Part shown: positions 13,246 through 19,699 of the stretch, one piece after another | How the letters are laid out: each line of letters starts with the position of its first letter | How positions within the stretch are numbered: position 1 is the stretch's first letter | Origin: an uncultured Clostridium sp. | GTDB lineage: Bacteria; Bacillota; Clostridia; TANB77; CAG-508 | DNA: 26,038 bases | NCBI GenBank assembly: GCA_900553405.1 | Contig: USDF01000023.1 | Location: forward strand, 1 to 26,038 | Reading direction: 5' to 3' | Notes under the pieces: generated by a model | What the model was told of the DNA's origin: nothing | Database searches by the model: none | Seen by the model: only the letters and a program-made list of their open reading frames with translations | Position numbers and translations under genes: made by a program

Positions 13246-14562
13246 TTGTTTAAAACAATAAGAAATGCACTAAAAACACCTGACGTAAGAAAGAAATTGT
13301 TATATACACTAATTTTAATAGTTATATTTAGATTAGGATGTTATATAACAGTTCCAGGTGTAGACAATTTTCAATTAGCAGAAGTATTTAATGGTCAAGG
13401 GATGGCATCACTTATAGATTTAATATCAGGAGGAGCTTTTTCTCGTTTATCTATTTTTGCTATGTCAATTAGTCCATATATCACAGCTTCAATTGTTATT
13501 CAATTATTAGGAATGGTTATACCAGCACTAGAAAGATTAACAAAAGAAGGTGGAGAAGAAGGAAGAAACAAAATTAATCGCTATACTAAATTATTAACAG
13601 TAGTATTAGCATTAATAGAAGGATTAGGAATTTACTTATCTTATCGTTCTTCTGGAATATTTATAGATACTACATTTATGACAGGAGCAACTGTTGTAAT
13701 ATCATTAATGGCAGGAACTGCATTACTTATGTGGCTTGGAGACCAAATTACAAGTAAAGGTATAGGAAATGGTATTTCTATAATTATCTTTGTTGGTATA
13801 GTAGCAGGACTTCCAAGTGCAGTTACAACAATTTGGAATTTAATATTTGGAGCAGGAGCATTCTCTACAACAGGTTTATTAATAGCTTTAGCAATTATAA
13901 TAGGTGCTATACTATTAGTAGCAGGAGTTGTATTTGTACAACAAGCTGAACGTAGAGTTCCTGTACAATATTCAAAAAGAGTAGTTGGAAGAAAAATGGT
14001 AGGAGCACAAAATACAAACATACCATTAAAACTTGCTATGGCAGGTGTAATGCCAGTAATTTTTGCTTCATCATTTATGACATTCCCAGCTATGATAATC
14101 CAAATGTTTGTACCAGATATTGCTACACAAACAGGATTCTGGAATGTAATATATAATTTCTCAATTGCAACATCAACATCAAATGTAGCAATTGGATATT
14201 CAATAGCTAACGCAATAATTTACCTACTATTAATCTTAGGATTCACATATTTCTATACTTATGCAACATTTAATCCAGCAGAAGTATCAAACAATATTAA
14301 GAAAAATGGTGGATTCATACCAGGAATAAGAGCAGGAAAACCAACAACAGATTATTTATCATCAATAATCTCAAAATTAACATTATTTGGAGGACTATTC
14401 TTAGCAGTAATTGCTATTATACCAATGCTTTTAAGATTCACATCTTTAAATATTGCATTTGGTGGTACTTCAATATTAATCGTAGTTGGAGTTGCATTAG
14501 AAACAGTACAACAATTAGAATCACAACTTGTAATGAGACATTACAAAGGATTCTTAGAATAA
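13246..14562 (+). CDS. secY: Protein translocase subunit SecY
   Basis: 438 aa. The TTG start immediately follows the rplO stop, with GAGGTG inside rplO. The N-terminus is MFKTIRNALKTPDVRKKLLYTLILIVIFRLGCYITVPGVD. The plug region (LIDLISGGAFSRLSIFAMSISPYITASI), the cytoplasmic loop VQQAERRVPVQYSKRVVGRKM, and GGFIPGIRAGKPTTDYL with the Arg that engages SecA or the ribosome are all present, in the usual ten-helix plan. SecY is the membrane channel for secretion and insertion. A terminator follows, so secY ends this transcription unit. Confidence 0.98.
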   Translation: MFKTIRNALKTPDVRKKLLYTLILIVIFRLGCYITVPGVDNFQLAEVFNGQGMASLIDLISGGAFSRLSIFAMSISPYITASIVIQLLGMVIPALERLTKEGGEEGRNKINRYTKLLTVVLALIEGLGIYLSYRSSGIFIDTTFMTGATVVISLMAGTALLMWLGDQITSKGIGNGISIIIFVGIVAGLPSAVTTIWNLIFGAGAFSTTGLLIALAIIIGAILLVAGVVFVQQAERRVPVQYSKRVVGRKMVGAQNTNIPLKLAMAGVMPVIFASSFMTFPAMIIQMFVPDIATQTGFWNVIYNFSIATSTSNVAIGYSIANAIIYLLLILGFTYFYTYATFNPAEVSNNIKKNGGFIPGIRAGKPTTDYLSSIISKLTLFGGLFLAVIAIIPMLLRFTSLNIAFGGTSILIVVGVALETVQQLESQLVMRHYKGFLE

Positions 14563-14567
14563 AAATA

Positions 14568-14602
14568 AAAAAATGGATGCGGTATAAGCATCTATTTTTT
14601 TT
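14568..14602 (+). terminator. Terminator after secY
   Basis: AAATGGATGC (14571-14580) pairs with GCATCTATTT (14588-14597), one G-T wobble, 7-nt loop, followed by a run of T. It closes the S10-spc unit and separates secY from adk. Confidence 0.85.
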
Positions 14603-14648
14603 CAGCAAAAATTTGCAAAAAAATGTATACTTAACAACTAAAAAAAGA

Positions 14649-14654
14649 TATAAT
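14649..14654 (+). promoter_or_regulatory. Probable -10 box of adk
   Basis: TATAAT lies 45 nt before the adk ATG and after the secY terminator, where a promoter is expected. No good -35 hexamer sits at 16-18 bp, so only the -10 element is claimed. Confidence 0.4.
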
Positions 14655-14698
14655 ATATAAAGAACATATAAAAGACAATTGAAAAGGAGAAAAAAATT

Positions 14699-15361
14699 AT
14701 GAATATAATAATGTTAGGAAAACCTGGCTCAGGAAAAGGAACAGTAGGAAAAATGTTGTCAGAAAGTTTAAATATTACACATATATCAAGTGGAGAATTA
14801 TTTAGAAGTTATATAAAAAAAGCTGGAGAAATTGGAAAAGAAATAGATAAATATGTATCACAAGGAAATTTAGTTCCAGATGATTTAGCAATAAGATTAG
14901 TAGAAAAAAGATTGCAAGAAATAGATTGTAAAAATGGAGTAATATTAGATGGATTTCCAAGAACAATAAAACAAGCCAAAGAATTAGATGAGTTCTTTAA
15001 ACAAAAAGGTTACAAAATAGATATAGCAGTAGAATTAAGACTATCAGATCAAGATATAATAGATAGAATAGTAAAAAGAATGGTATGTTCAAATGTAGAT
15101 TGTAGAGAAATATATAATACAGAATTTAAGAAACCAAAACAAGAAGGAATATGTGATAAATGTGGAAGTAAACTTATAAAAAGGGAAGATGACACAATAG
15201 AAACAGTTGAACAAAGACTAAAAACATATTATGAAACATCAGCAAAACTAATAGATTATTATAAAGAGCAAGATTTATTATATGCAGTTAAATTAAATAT
15301 ACATTCAGGAAAAACTTCAGAAGATGTTGCAAAAGAGGTAAAAGAATATTTGAATAAATAA
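14699..15361 (+). CDS. adk: Adenylate kinase, zinc-LID type
   Basis: 220 aa. P-loop GKPGSGKGT at residues 7-15, the AMP-binding SSGELFR and DGFPRT (84-89) motifs, and a long LID with four Cys (C130, C135, C152, C155) likely to bind zinc. The first Cys pair is spaced C-x4-C rather than the common C-x2-C. It interconverts ATP, AMP and ADP in the cytoplasm. GAAAAGGAGA precedes the ATG. Normally adk is followed directly by map; here about 960 bp of accessory sequence intervene. Confidence 0.96.
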   Translation: MNIIMLGKPGSGKGTVGKMLSESLNITHISSGELFRSYIKKAGEIGKEIDKYVSQGNLVPDDLAIRLVEKRLQEIDCKNGVILDGFPRTIKQAKELDEFFKQKGYKIDIAVELRLSDQDIIDRIVKRMVCSNVDCREIYNTEFKKPKQEGICDKCGSKLIKREDDTIETVEQRLKTYYETSAKLIDYYKEQDLLYAVKLNIHSGKTSEDVAKEVKEYLNK

Positions 15362-15373
15362 AAAACAAGCCTT

Positions 15374-15471
15374 GAACAATAGGGACGGTCCTCTTTGTAT
15401 CGAAATCGGAACAATAGGGACACTCTTTTTAAAGTAAACTAATAGGGACGGGACATTCTAGTTTAACAAGT
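15374..15471. repeat. REP-like repeat cluster (three AATAGGGAC units)
   Basis: The core AATAGGGAC occurs three times: in GAACAATAGGGACGGTCCTC (15374-15393), GGAACAATAGGGACACTC (from 15408) and AACTAATAGGGACGGGAC (from 15438). The first includes the imperfect palindrome AGGGACGGTCCT; the third sits inside TAAACTA/TAGTTTA arms. Such GGGAC-rich units resemble the REP sequences mobilised by RAYT-type (TnpA-REP) transposases. No transposase is present here. GGGACAC is the reverse complement of the GTGTCCC core of the family II elements. Confidence 0.55.
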
Positions 15472-15531
15472 ATTATGTCAAAAATTGTCGATATTTTCTT
15501 AAAATAAATTTACAACATTATGTTTATAATG

Positions 15532-15581
15532 AGCACAAAATGTGGTATAAATAGAACAATCTATTTAGCACATTTTGTGCT
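15532..15581. repeat. Large two-step inverted repeat between adk and the DUF4160 gene
   Basis: AGCACAAAATGTG (15532-15544) and CACATTTTGTGCT (15569-15581) are perfect 13-bp arms; inside, AAATAGA (15549-15555) pairs with TCTATTT (15560-15566). There is no T run after it, so it is not a standard terminator. It may be a small mobile-element remnant or a hairpin RNA. The rest of 15362-15716 is AT-rich with no gene. Confidence 0.6.
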
Positions 15582-15690
15582 TGTATTAATTTCTAAAAAA
15601 TTAAATCAAATTATTCGAATAAAATTAATTCTAAAAAAATCCAAAAAAGTAAAAAAATAAGAGAAAGGAGATGAAAAAATAACAATATAA

Positions 15691-15699
15691 TGTTATAAT
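15691..15699 (+). promoter_or_regulatory. Extended -10 promoter of the DUF4160/DUF2442 pair
   Basis: TGTTATAAT (TG-n-TATAAT) lies 18 nt before the ATG of the DUF4160 gene, with AGAAAGGAG between. No good -35 is visible, which is tolerable for an extended -10. The start site would be very close to the start codon, so an upstream promoter is also possible. Confidence 0.45.
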
Positions 15700-15716
15700 A
15701 AGAAAGGAGAAAACGA

Positions 15717-15974
15717 ATGCCTACAATTAGTATGTTTTATGGAATAGTTATTAAAATGTATTATGATGAACATAATCCACTACATTTTCATGCGTTCTAT
15801 GGAGAATATAAAGCTATGTTCAATTTAGATGGAGAATTAATGGAAGGAAATATTCCAAATTCAAAAGCAAAGTTAATTACAGCATGGACATTAATACATA
15901 AAGATGAACTAATGGCAAATTGGCAATTAGCTAAAGATAGTGAAGTTTTATATAATATAAAACCTTTAGATTAA
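15717..15974 (+). CDS. DUF4160 domain-containing protein
   Basis: 85 aa: MPTISMFYGIVIKMYYDEHNPLHFHAFYG, with the DUF4160 hallmark (PTIS-FYG, a D/NEHNPxHFHA motif) and the C-terminal WTLIHKDELMANWQLAKDSEVLYNIKPL. The biochemical function of DUF4160 is not established; the EHNPxHFH cluster could bind metal, which is inference. Ribosome binding site AGAAAGGAG. It is paired with a DUF2442 gene 16 nt downstream, a recurrent pairing that looks toxin-antitoxin-like in size and arrangement but is unproven. It is inserted between adk and map. Confidence 0.88.
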   Translation: MPTISMFYGIVIKMYYDEHNPLHFHAFYGEYKAMFNLDGELMEGNIPNSKAKLITAWTLIHKDELMANWQLAKDSEVLYNIKPLD

Positions 15975-15990
15975 TAGGGGGAAAATAAAG

Positions 15991-16227
15991 ATGAGAGAAG
16001 TAAAAGAAGTTCAAGTATTACCAGATTATAGATTATTGCTTACTTTTGACAATAATGAAAAAAGGATAAAAGATATGAAGCCATATTTAGAGAAAGGTGT
16101 ATTTCAAAAATTGAAAGAAAAAACTTTTTTTAATAAAGTAGAAATATCTTTTGGAACAATTTCTTGGGGAGATAAAATAGACATTTGTGCAGATAGTTTA
16201 TATGAAACAAGTGAAGAGATAGAGTAG
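15991..16227 (+). CDS. DUF2442 domain-containing protein
   Basis: 78 aa: MREVKEVQVLPDYRLLLTFDNNEKRIKDMKPYLEKGVFQKL, with the DUF2442 ending ISWGDKIDICADSLYE. This is a small alpha/beta domain often encoded beside DUF4160 genes; some DUF2442 proteins act as partners in small two-gene modules, but no activity is known here. A GGGGG-A site lies just upstream. It is followed by a strong terminator, so the two genes form a self-contained cassette. Confidence 0.87.
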   Translation: MREVKEVQVLPDYRLLLTFDNNEKRIKDMKPYLEKGVFQKLKEKTFFNKVEISFGTISWGDKIDICADSLYETSEEIE

Positions 16228-16244
16228 AATATAAAAATCCAAGA

Positions 16245-16280
16245 AAAAGCTAGAAAAAATGTTTATTTTTTCTAGCTTTT
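16245..16280 (+). terminator. Terminator after the DUF4160/DUF2442 cassette
   Basis: AAAAGCTAGAAAAAAT (16245-16260) and ATTTTTTCTAGCTTTT (16265-16280) pair perfectly over 16 bp around GTTT. The A and T flanks make it potentially bidirectional. Confidence 0.85.
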
Positions 16281-16281
16281 A

Positions 16282-16290
16282 TGTTATAAT
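16282..16290 (+). promoter_or_regulatory. Extended -10 promoter of map-infA
   Basis: TGTTATAAT (TG-n-TATAAT) sits two bases after the terminator stem and 34 nt before the map ATG. The -35 region falls inside the terminator stem and is poor. The same nine bases precede the DUF4160 gene. Confidence 0.5.
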
Positions 16291-16324
16291 GAATGTTAGT
16301 GGGTAAGAGAAAGAAGGAAAAATA

Positions 16325-17095
16325 ATGGTAACAATAAAATCAAAACAAGAAATAGAAAAAATGATAGAAGCATGTAAAATTGCAGATTTAGCACAAAGAG
16401 CAGTAGAAAAAGCAATAAAACCAGGAGTTTCTACATGGGAGTTAGACAAAATTGCAGAAAATGAAATGAAAAAGTATGGTGCAATTCCAGCGGAAAAAGG
16501 TTATCCAAGCGGAGTAAAAGGAGTTCCAGACTTTCCAGGTTCAATATGTGCATCTGTAAACGACGAAGTAATACACGGAATACCATCTAAAAGAGTTATA
16601 TTAAGAGAAGGAGATATAATCAGTATAGACCTAGTAGCTTATAAAGATGGATTTAATGGAGATTGTGCAAGAACATATGCAGTTGGAAAAATAGATAAAG
16701 CTTCACAAAAATTAATAGAAGTAACAAAACAAGCCTTCTTTGAAGGAATTAAATATGCTAAAAAAGGCAATCGTATAGGAGATGTATCACATGCGATTGG
16801 AGAATTCGTAGAAAAGAACGGATTCAATGTTGTAAAAGAATTTCAAGGACATGGAATAGGAAGACAAATGCATGAAGATCCAGGAATACCAAACTATGGA
16901 AAACAAGGAAGAGGAATAAGATTAGAACCAGGCATGACACTTGCTATAGAACCTATGGTAATGGCAGGTTCAGATGAAATTTTAGAATTAGAAGATGGCT
17001 GGACAATAATAACAGAAGATGGGCAAAGAGCAGCACATTATGAAAATACAATTTTAATTACAGAAAATGAGCCAGAAATCTTGACAAAGAATTAA
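16325..17095 (+). CDS. map: Type I methionine aminopeptidase
   Basis: 256 aa with the pita-bread fold landmarks and all expected active-site residues: H84, metal ligands D102, D113, H176, E209 and E240 (motifs VNDEVIHGIP, ISIDLVAYKDGFNGDCART, FQGHGIGRQMHEDPGIPNYG, AIEPM, AAHYENTILIT). It removes the initiator Met from nascent chains. The ribosome binding site AGAAGGAAAAATA is weakish. It keeps its usual place before infA but is uncoupled from adk by the inserted cassette. Confidence 0.97.
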   Translation: MVTIKSKQEIEKMIEACKIADLAQRAVEKAIKPGVSTWELDKIAENEMKKYGAIPAEKGYPSGVKGVPDFPGSICASVNDEVIHGIPSKRVILREGDIISIDLVAYKDGFNGDCARTYAVGKIDKASQKLIEVTKQAFFEGIKYAKKGNRIGDVSHAIGEFVEKNGFNVVKEFQGHGIGRQMHEDPGIPNYGKQGRGIRLEPGMTLAIEPMVMAGSDEILELEDGWTIITEDGQRAAHYENTILITENEPEILTKN

Positions 17096-17195
17096 AAGTA
17101 TTATATACTATATTAGCTATTATATGCATAATTGGAAAATTATGTGACAAAATTTGATTTTTATTATACAAAATCATAGAAAATTGGAGGAAAAA

Positions 17196-17414
17196 ATGGC
17201 AAAAGAGGATGTTATTGAAATAGAAGGAACAGTAGTAGAAACACTACCAAATACAAATTTCAAAGTAGAACTTGAAAATGGACATCAAATATTAGCTCAT
17301 ATTTCTGGTAAATTAAGAATGAACTATATTAAAATTTTACCAGGAGACAAAGTAAAAGTAGAACTTTCACCATATGACTTAACAAGAGGACGTATTACTT
17401 GGAGAGCAAAATAA
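17196..17414 (+). CDS. infA: Translation initiation factor IF-1
   Basis: 72 aa, the standard length: MAKEDVIEIEGTVVETLPNTNFKVELENGHQILAHISGKLRMNYIKILPGDKVKVELSPYDLTRGRITWRAK. It is an OB-fold protein that occupies the 30S A site during initiation. The ATG at 17196 follows TTGGAGG; the longer upstream frame from 17154 is not IF-1 and lacks a site. Confidence 0.98.
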   Translation: MAKEDVIEIEGTVVETLPNTNFKVELENGHQILAHISGKLRMNYIKILPGDKVKVELSPYDLTRGRITWRAK

Positions 17415-17425
17415 ATTAAGTTAAA

Positions 17426-17544
17426 AAAATTATGTAATACAAAGTAGGCTATGAGGTGCTTTGGTGAGATGTATAAATCTCATTTAGCCTGATATCTTAT
17501 ACATCTGACCATTACACATCATATATTATGTATTACATAATTTT
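17426..17544. repeat. 119-nt inverted-repeat element between infA and rpmJ
   Basis: Ends AAAATTATGTAATACA (17426-17441) and TGTATTACATAATTTT (17529-17544) are perfect 16-bp inverted repeats. Inside, AGGCTA (17446-17451) pairs with TAGCCT (17485-17490), enclosing TGAGAT (17465-17470) / ATCTCA (17477-17482). GATGTATAA (17468-17476) can instead pair with TTATACATC (17497-17505), excluding the former. It resembles a tiny MITE or a branched regulatory RNA. Confidence 0.65.
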
Positions 17545-17590
17545 AATTAGGTTATAAAGATAATCAAAATTGCAGGAGGTGTGGTTAAGA

Positions 17591-17704
17591 ATGAAAGTAA
17601 GACCATCAGTAAAGAAAATTTGCGAAAAATGCAAAATTATTAAAAGAAAAGGTGTTATTAGGGTAATTTGTGAAAATCCAAAACACAAACAAAGACAAGG
17701 TTAA
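17591..17704 (+). CDS. rpmJ: 50S ribosomal protein L36
   Basis: 37 aa, too short for the usual size cut-off: MKVRPSVKKICEKCKIIKRK followed by GVIRVICENPKHKQRQG. The C-x2-C...C-x4-H zinc ribbon is intact (C11, C14, C27, H32). L36 is the smallest 50S protein and assembles late. GCAGGAGGTG precedes the ATG. Both sides are occupied by large inverted-repeat structures. Confidence 0.97.
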   Translation: MKVRPSVKKICEKCKIIKRKGVIRVICENPKHKQRQG

Positions 17705-17705
17705 T

Positions 17706-17792
17706 TGTATACCAAAACTGATACTAACATAAATTAGAGGCGGCTGTAGATTCAATTTAGAATTTATAAAATCCAATTTATGTTTTTATACA
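17706..17792. repeat. Structured element A between rpmJ and rpsM
   Basis: TGTATA (17706-17711) / TATACA (17787-17792) encloses ACATAAATT (17727-17735) / AATTTATGT (17775-17783), both perfect. The apical 39 nt include GAGGCGGCTGTAG and have no clear pairing. It starts two bases after the rpmJ stop. Confidence 0.55.
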
Positions 17793-17793
17793 T

Positions 17794-17858
17794 GTCTATA
17801 AGAAGAATAAAGATTGGACCTTTCCAATGCATTTCACCTTTATACTTCTAAGATAGAC
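17794..17858. repeat. Structured element B between rpmJ and rpsM
   Basis: A long interrupted hairpin: GTCTAT / ATAGAC, AGAAG / CTTCT, ATAAAG / CTTTAT and, at the tip, ATTGGA-CCTTT-TCCAAT. Arms run 17794-17818 and 17823-17858, the right arm with a 9-nt bulge. There is no T run after it, so it is not a usual terminator. It abuts element A. Confidence 0.6.
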
Positions 17859-17904
17859 AAACTATATTAATAATTAAAATAAAACATGGAGGTGCTAAAA
17901 AAGT

Positions 17905-18270
17905 ATGGCTCGTATAGCAGGAGTAGATTTACCTAGAGAAAAAAGAGTAGAAATAGGACTTACATATATATATGGTATAGGACTATCAACTTCTCAAAAA
18001 ATATTAAAAGATGCTGGTGTAAATCCAGATACAAGAGTTAAAGATTTAACAGCAGAGCAAGAACAAGCAATAAGAAAAGCAATGGAAGGAATGACAGTTG
18101 AAGGAGACTTAAGAAGAGAAGTTGCTTTAAACATTAAAAGACTTACAGAAATTGGTTGTTATAGAGGATTAAGACATAGAAGAGGTCTTCCAGTAAGAGG
18201 ACAAAGAACAAAAACTAATGCTCGTACAAGAAAAGGACCAAGAAAATTAGTAAGTAAAAGCAAGAAATAA
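17905..18270 (+). CDS. rpsM: 30S ribosomal protein S13
   Basis: 121 aa: MARIAGVDLPREKRVEIGLTYIYGIG, then REVALNIKRLTEIGCYRGLRHRRGLPVRGQRTKTNARTRKGPRK. The conserved C-terminal tail contacts the P-site tRNA; S13 also bridges to L5. Ribosome binding site ATGGAGGTG. Confidence 0.98.
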   Translation: MARIAGVDLPREKRVEIGLTYIYGIGLSTSQKILKDAGVNPDTRVKDLTAEQEQAIRKAMEGMTVEGDLRREVALNIKRLTEIGCYRGLRHRRGLPVRGQRTKTNARTRKGPRKLVSKSKK

Positions 18271-18289
18271 TAGCAAGGAGAACACCATA

Positions 18290-18372
18290 GCTATTTGAAC
18301 ACTAATTCACAAGGAAAAGGAACAATCCTTAAACCAAGTGAGAGTGGCAAAGAGGTAAGGAGAGTGTCCCCT
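18290..18372 (+). repeat. Family IIb structured element, copy 2 (rpsM-rpsK)
   Basis: CT-A-TTT / AAGAGG, CACT / AGTG and CAC / GTG reproduce the stepped helix of the rplF-rplR copy, including its A-A mismatch. The internal hairpin is AAGG / CCTT here. Sequence identity is high at CTATTTGAACACTAATTCAC and GAGGTAAGGAG. GTGTCCCC is at 18364-18371, 12 nt before AAGGAGG of rpsK. Confidence 0.65.
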
Positions 18373-18397
18373 GACATATAATAAGGAGGTAAAACAA

Positions 18398-18796
18398 ATG
18401 GCAAAGCCTGTAACAAAAAGAACAACAACTAGAAGAAGAGATAGAAAAAATATCGAAAAAGGTATGGCTCATATTCATTCTAGCTTTAACAATACAATAG
18501 TTACAATTACTGATGTTCAAGGAAATGCAATTTCTTGGGCAAGTGCCGGAGAATTAGGATTCAAAGGTTCTAGAAAAAGTACACCATTTGCAGCTGGAGA
18601 AGCTGCAGAAACAGCTGCTAAAGCAGCAATGGAACATGGTTTAAAATCAGTTGAAGTATTTGTAAAAGGACCTGGTTCAGGACGTGAAGCAGCAATCCGT
18701 TCATTACAAGCAGCTGGATTAGAAATTAGTAGCATTAAAGATGTTACACCAATTCCACACAATGGTTGTAGACCACCAAAAAGACGTAGAGTATAA
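18398..18796 (+). CDS. rpsK: 30S ribosomal protein S11
   Basis: 132 aa: an Arg-rich N-terminus (KRTTTRRRDRKNIEKG), then AHIHSSFNNTIVTITDVQGNAISWASAGELGFKGSRKSTPFAA and the C-terminal IKDVTPIPHNGCRPPKRRRV. S11 lines the E-site platform. ATAAGGAGG precedes the ATG. Normal length. Confidence 0.98.
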   Translation: MAKPVTKRTTTRRRDRKNIEKGMAHIHSSFNNTIVTITDVQGNAISWASAGELGFKGSRKSTPFAAGEAAETAAKAAMEHGLKSVEVFVKGPGSGREAAIRSLQAAGLEISSIKDVTPIPHNGCRPPKRRRV

Positions 18797-18819
18797 AAAT
18801 AAAAAAGGAGAACATTAAA

Positions 18820-18896
18820 AACTGACATCATTAATTCACAAGAGTGGGACATATCTTGTCCCTAGTGAGATGGCAGAAGGTAAAGATGTGTCCCCT
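18820..18896 (+). repeat. Family IIb structured element, copy 3 (rpsK-rpsD)
   Basis: CTG / CAG and CATC / GATG replace the CACT / AGTG pair of the other copies, so pairing is kept with different bases; CAC / GTG is retained. The internal hairpin is GGGAC-ATATCTT-GTCCC. The shared ATTAATTCACA, AGAAGGTAAAG and GTGTCCCCT blocks identify the family. GTGTCCCC is at 18888-18895, 12 nt before AAGGAGG of rpsD. Confidence 0.65.
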
Positions 18897-18923
18897 ACAT
18901 AAATTAAAGGAGGAAATATAGAA

Positions 18924-19550
18924 ATGGCAAGATATAAAGACGAACAATGCCGTATTTGCCGTAGAGAAGGACAAAAGTTATTCTTAAAAGGTTCAAGATG
19001 TTATACAGATAAATGCAGTATTTCAAGAAGAAATTATGCTCCTGGACAAAATGGACAAAAAAAGAAGAAACTTTCTGAATATGGTACTCAATTAAGAGAA
19101 AAACAAAAAACAAAAGCATTCTATGGAGTAAGCGAAAAGCAATTTAGAAGATATTTTGATATGGCTTCTAAAACAAAAGGTAAAACAGGTGAAGTTTTAC
19201 TACAAATCCTAGAAAGTAGATTAGATAATATAGTATATAGATTAGGATATGGAAGCTCAAGAGCTCAAGCTAGAATGTTAGTAACACACGGAACTTTTGA
19301 AGTAAATGGACAAAAAGTTGATATTCCATCTTACTTAGTAAAAGCCGGAGATGTAATTTCTGTTAGAGAAAACAGAAAAGATAATGGAGCAATAAAACTA
19401 AATGTAGAAGAAAACGCTGCAAGACCTGTTCCAGAATGGTTAGAAAAAGATGTAGAAAAATTAAGTGGTAAAGTAGTAAGATTAGCATCTAGAGAAGATG
19501 TTGACCTACCAGTAGAAGAACATTTAATAGTAGAGCTTTACTCTAAATAA
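18924..19550 (+). CDS. rpsD: 30S ribosomal protein S4, zinc form
   Basis: 208 aa. The N-terminus has four Cys (C9, C12, C26, C31) in CRICRREGQKLFLKGSRCYTDKCS, the zinc-binding C+ form. The S4 RNA-binding domain follows (LESRLDNIVYRLGYGSSRAQARMLVTHGTFEVNG) with ARPVPEWLEKD near the end. S4 starts 30S assembly on the 16S 5' domain and in E. coli represses the alpha operon. AAAGGAGG precedes the ATG. Confidence 0.98.
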   Translation: MARYKDEQCRICRREGQKLFLKGSRCYTDKCSISRRNYAPGQNGQKKKKLSEYGTQLREKQKTKAFYGVSEKQFRRYFDMASKTKGKTGEVLLQILESRLDNIVYRLGYGSSRAQARMLVTHGTFEVNGQKVDIPSYLVKAGDVISVRENRKDNGAIKLNVEENAARPVPEWLEKDVEKLSGKVVRLASREDVDLPVEEHLIVELYSK

Positions 19551-19699
19551 TAGAAAAGTAATAAAATATTTTTTTATAAATATTTTAAATCTTTTAAAAG
19601 TTATATATTGTGTTTTAAGAAGTAAAGTACTAGGGAAAGTTTAAATAAAAGGCTTATATAGTAACCTCGCACTTAGAACTTCTAAAATAGGAGGTAAAA
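19551..19699 (+). other. Structured spacer between rpsD and rpoA
   Basis: AAAATATTT/AAATATTTT forms a 9-bp AT hairpin near 19563-19587. Then TTTTA-A-GAAGT (19613-19623) pairs with ACTTCTAAAA (19678-19687), enclosing AAGTACTAGGGAAAG and CCTCGCACTT. The outer stem ends beside the AGGAGG of rpoA. The TACTAGGGAAAG string recalls the TACTAGGAAAAC of family I, but the family's conserved 3' motif is missing. Confidence 0.4.

Noticed and set aside
15661..15682. Tiny frame MKK after GAGAAAGGAG before the DUF4160 gene
   Set aside because: The ribosome binding site touches the ATG with no spacing, so initiation is unlikely; it looks like a duplicated AGAAAGGAG.
17426..17544. tRNA or riboswitch reading of the cloverleaf-like spacer before rpmJ
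   Set aside because: No T-loop GTTC motif, no acceptor end, and no recognisable riboswitch core; the 16-bp terminal stem is unlike tRNA.
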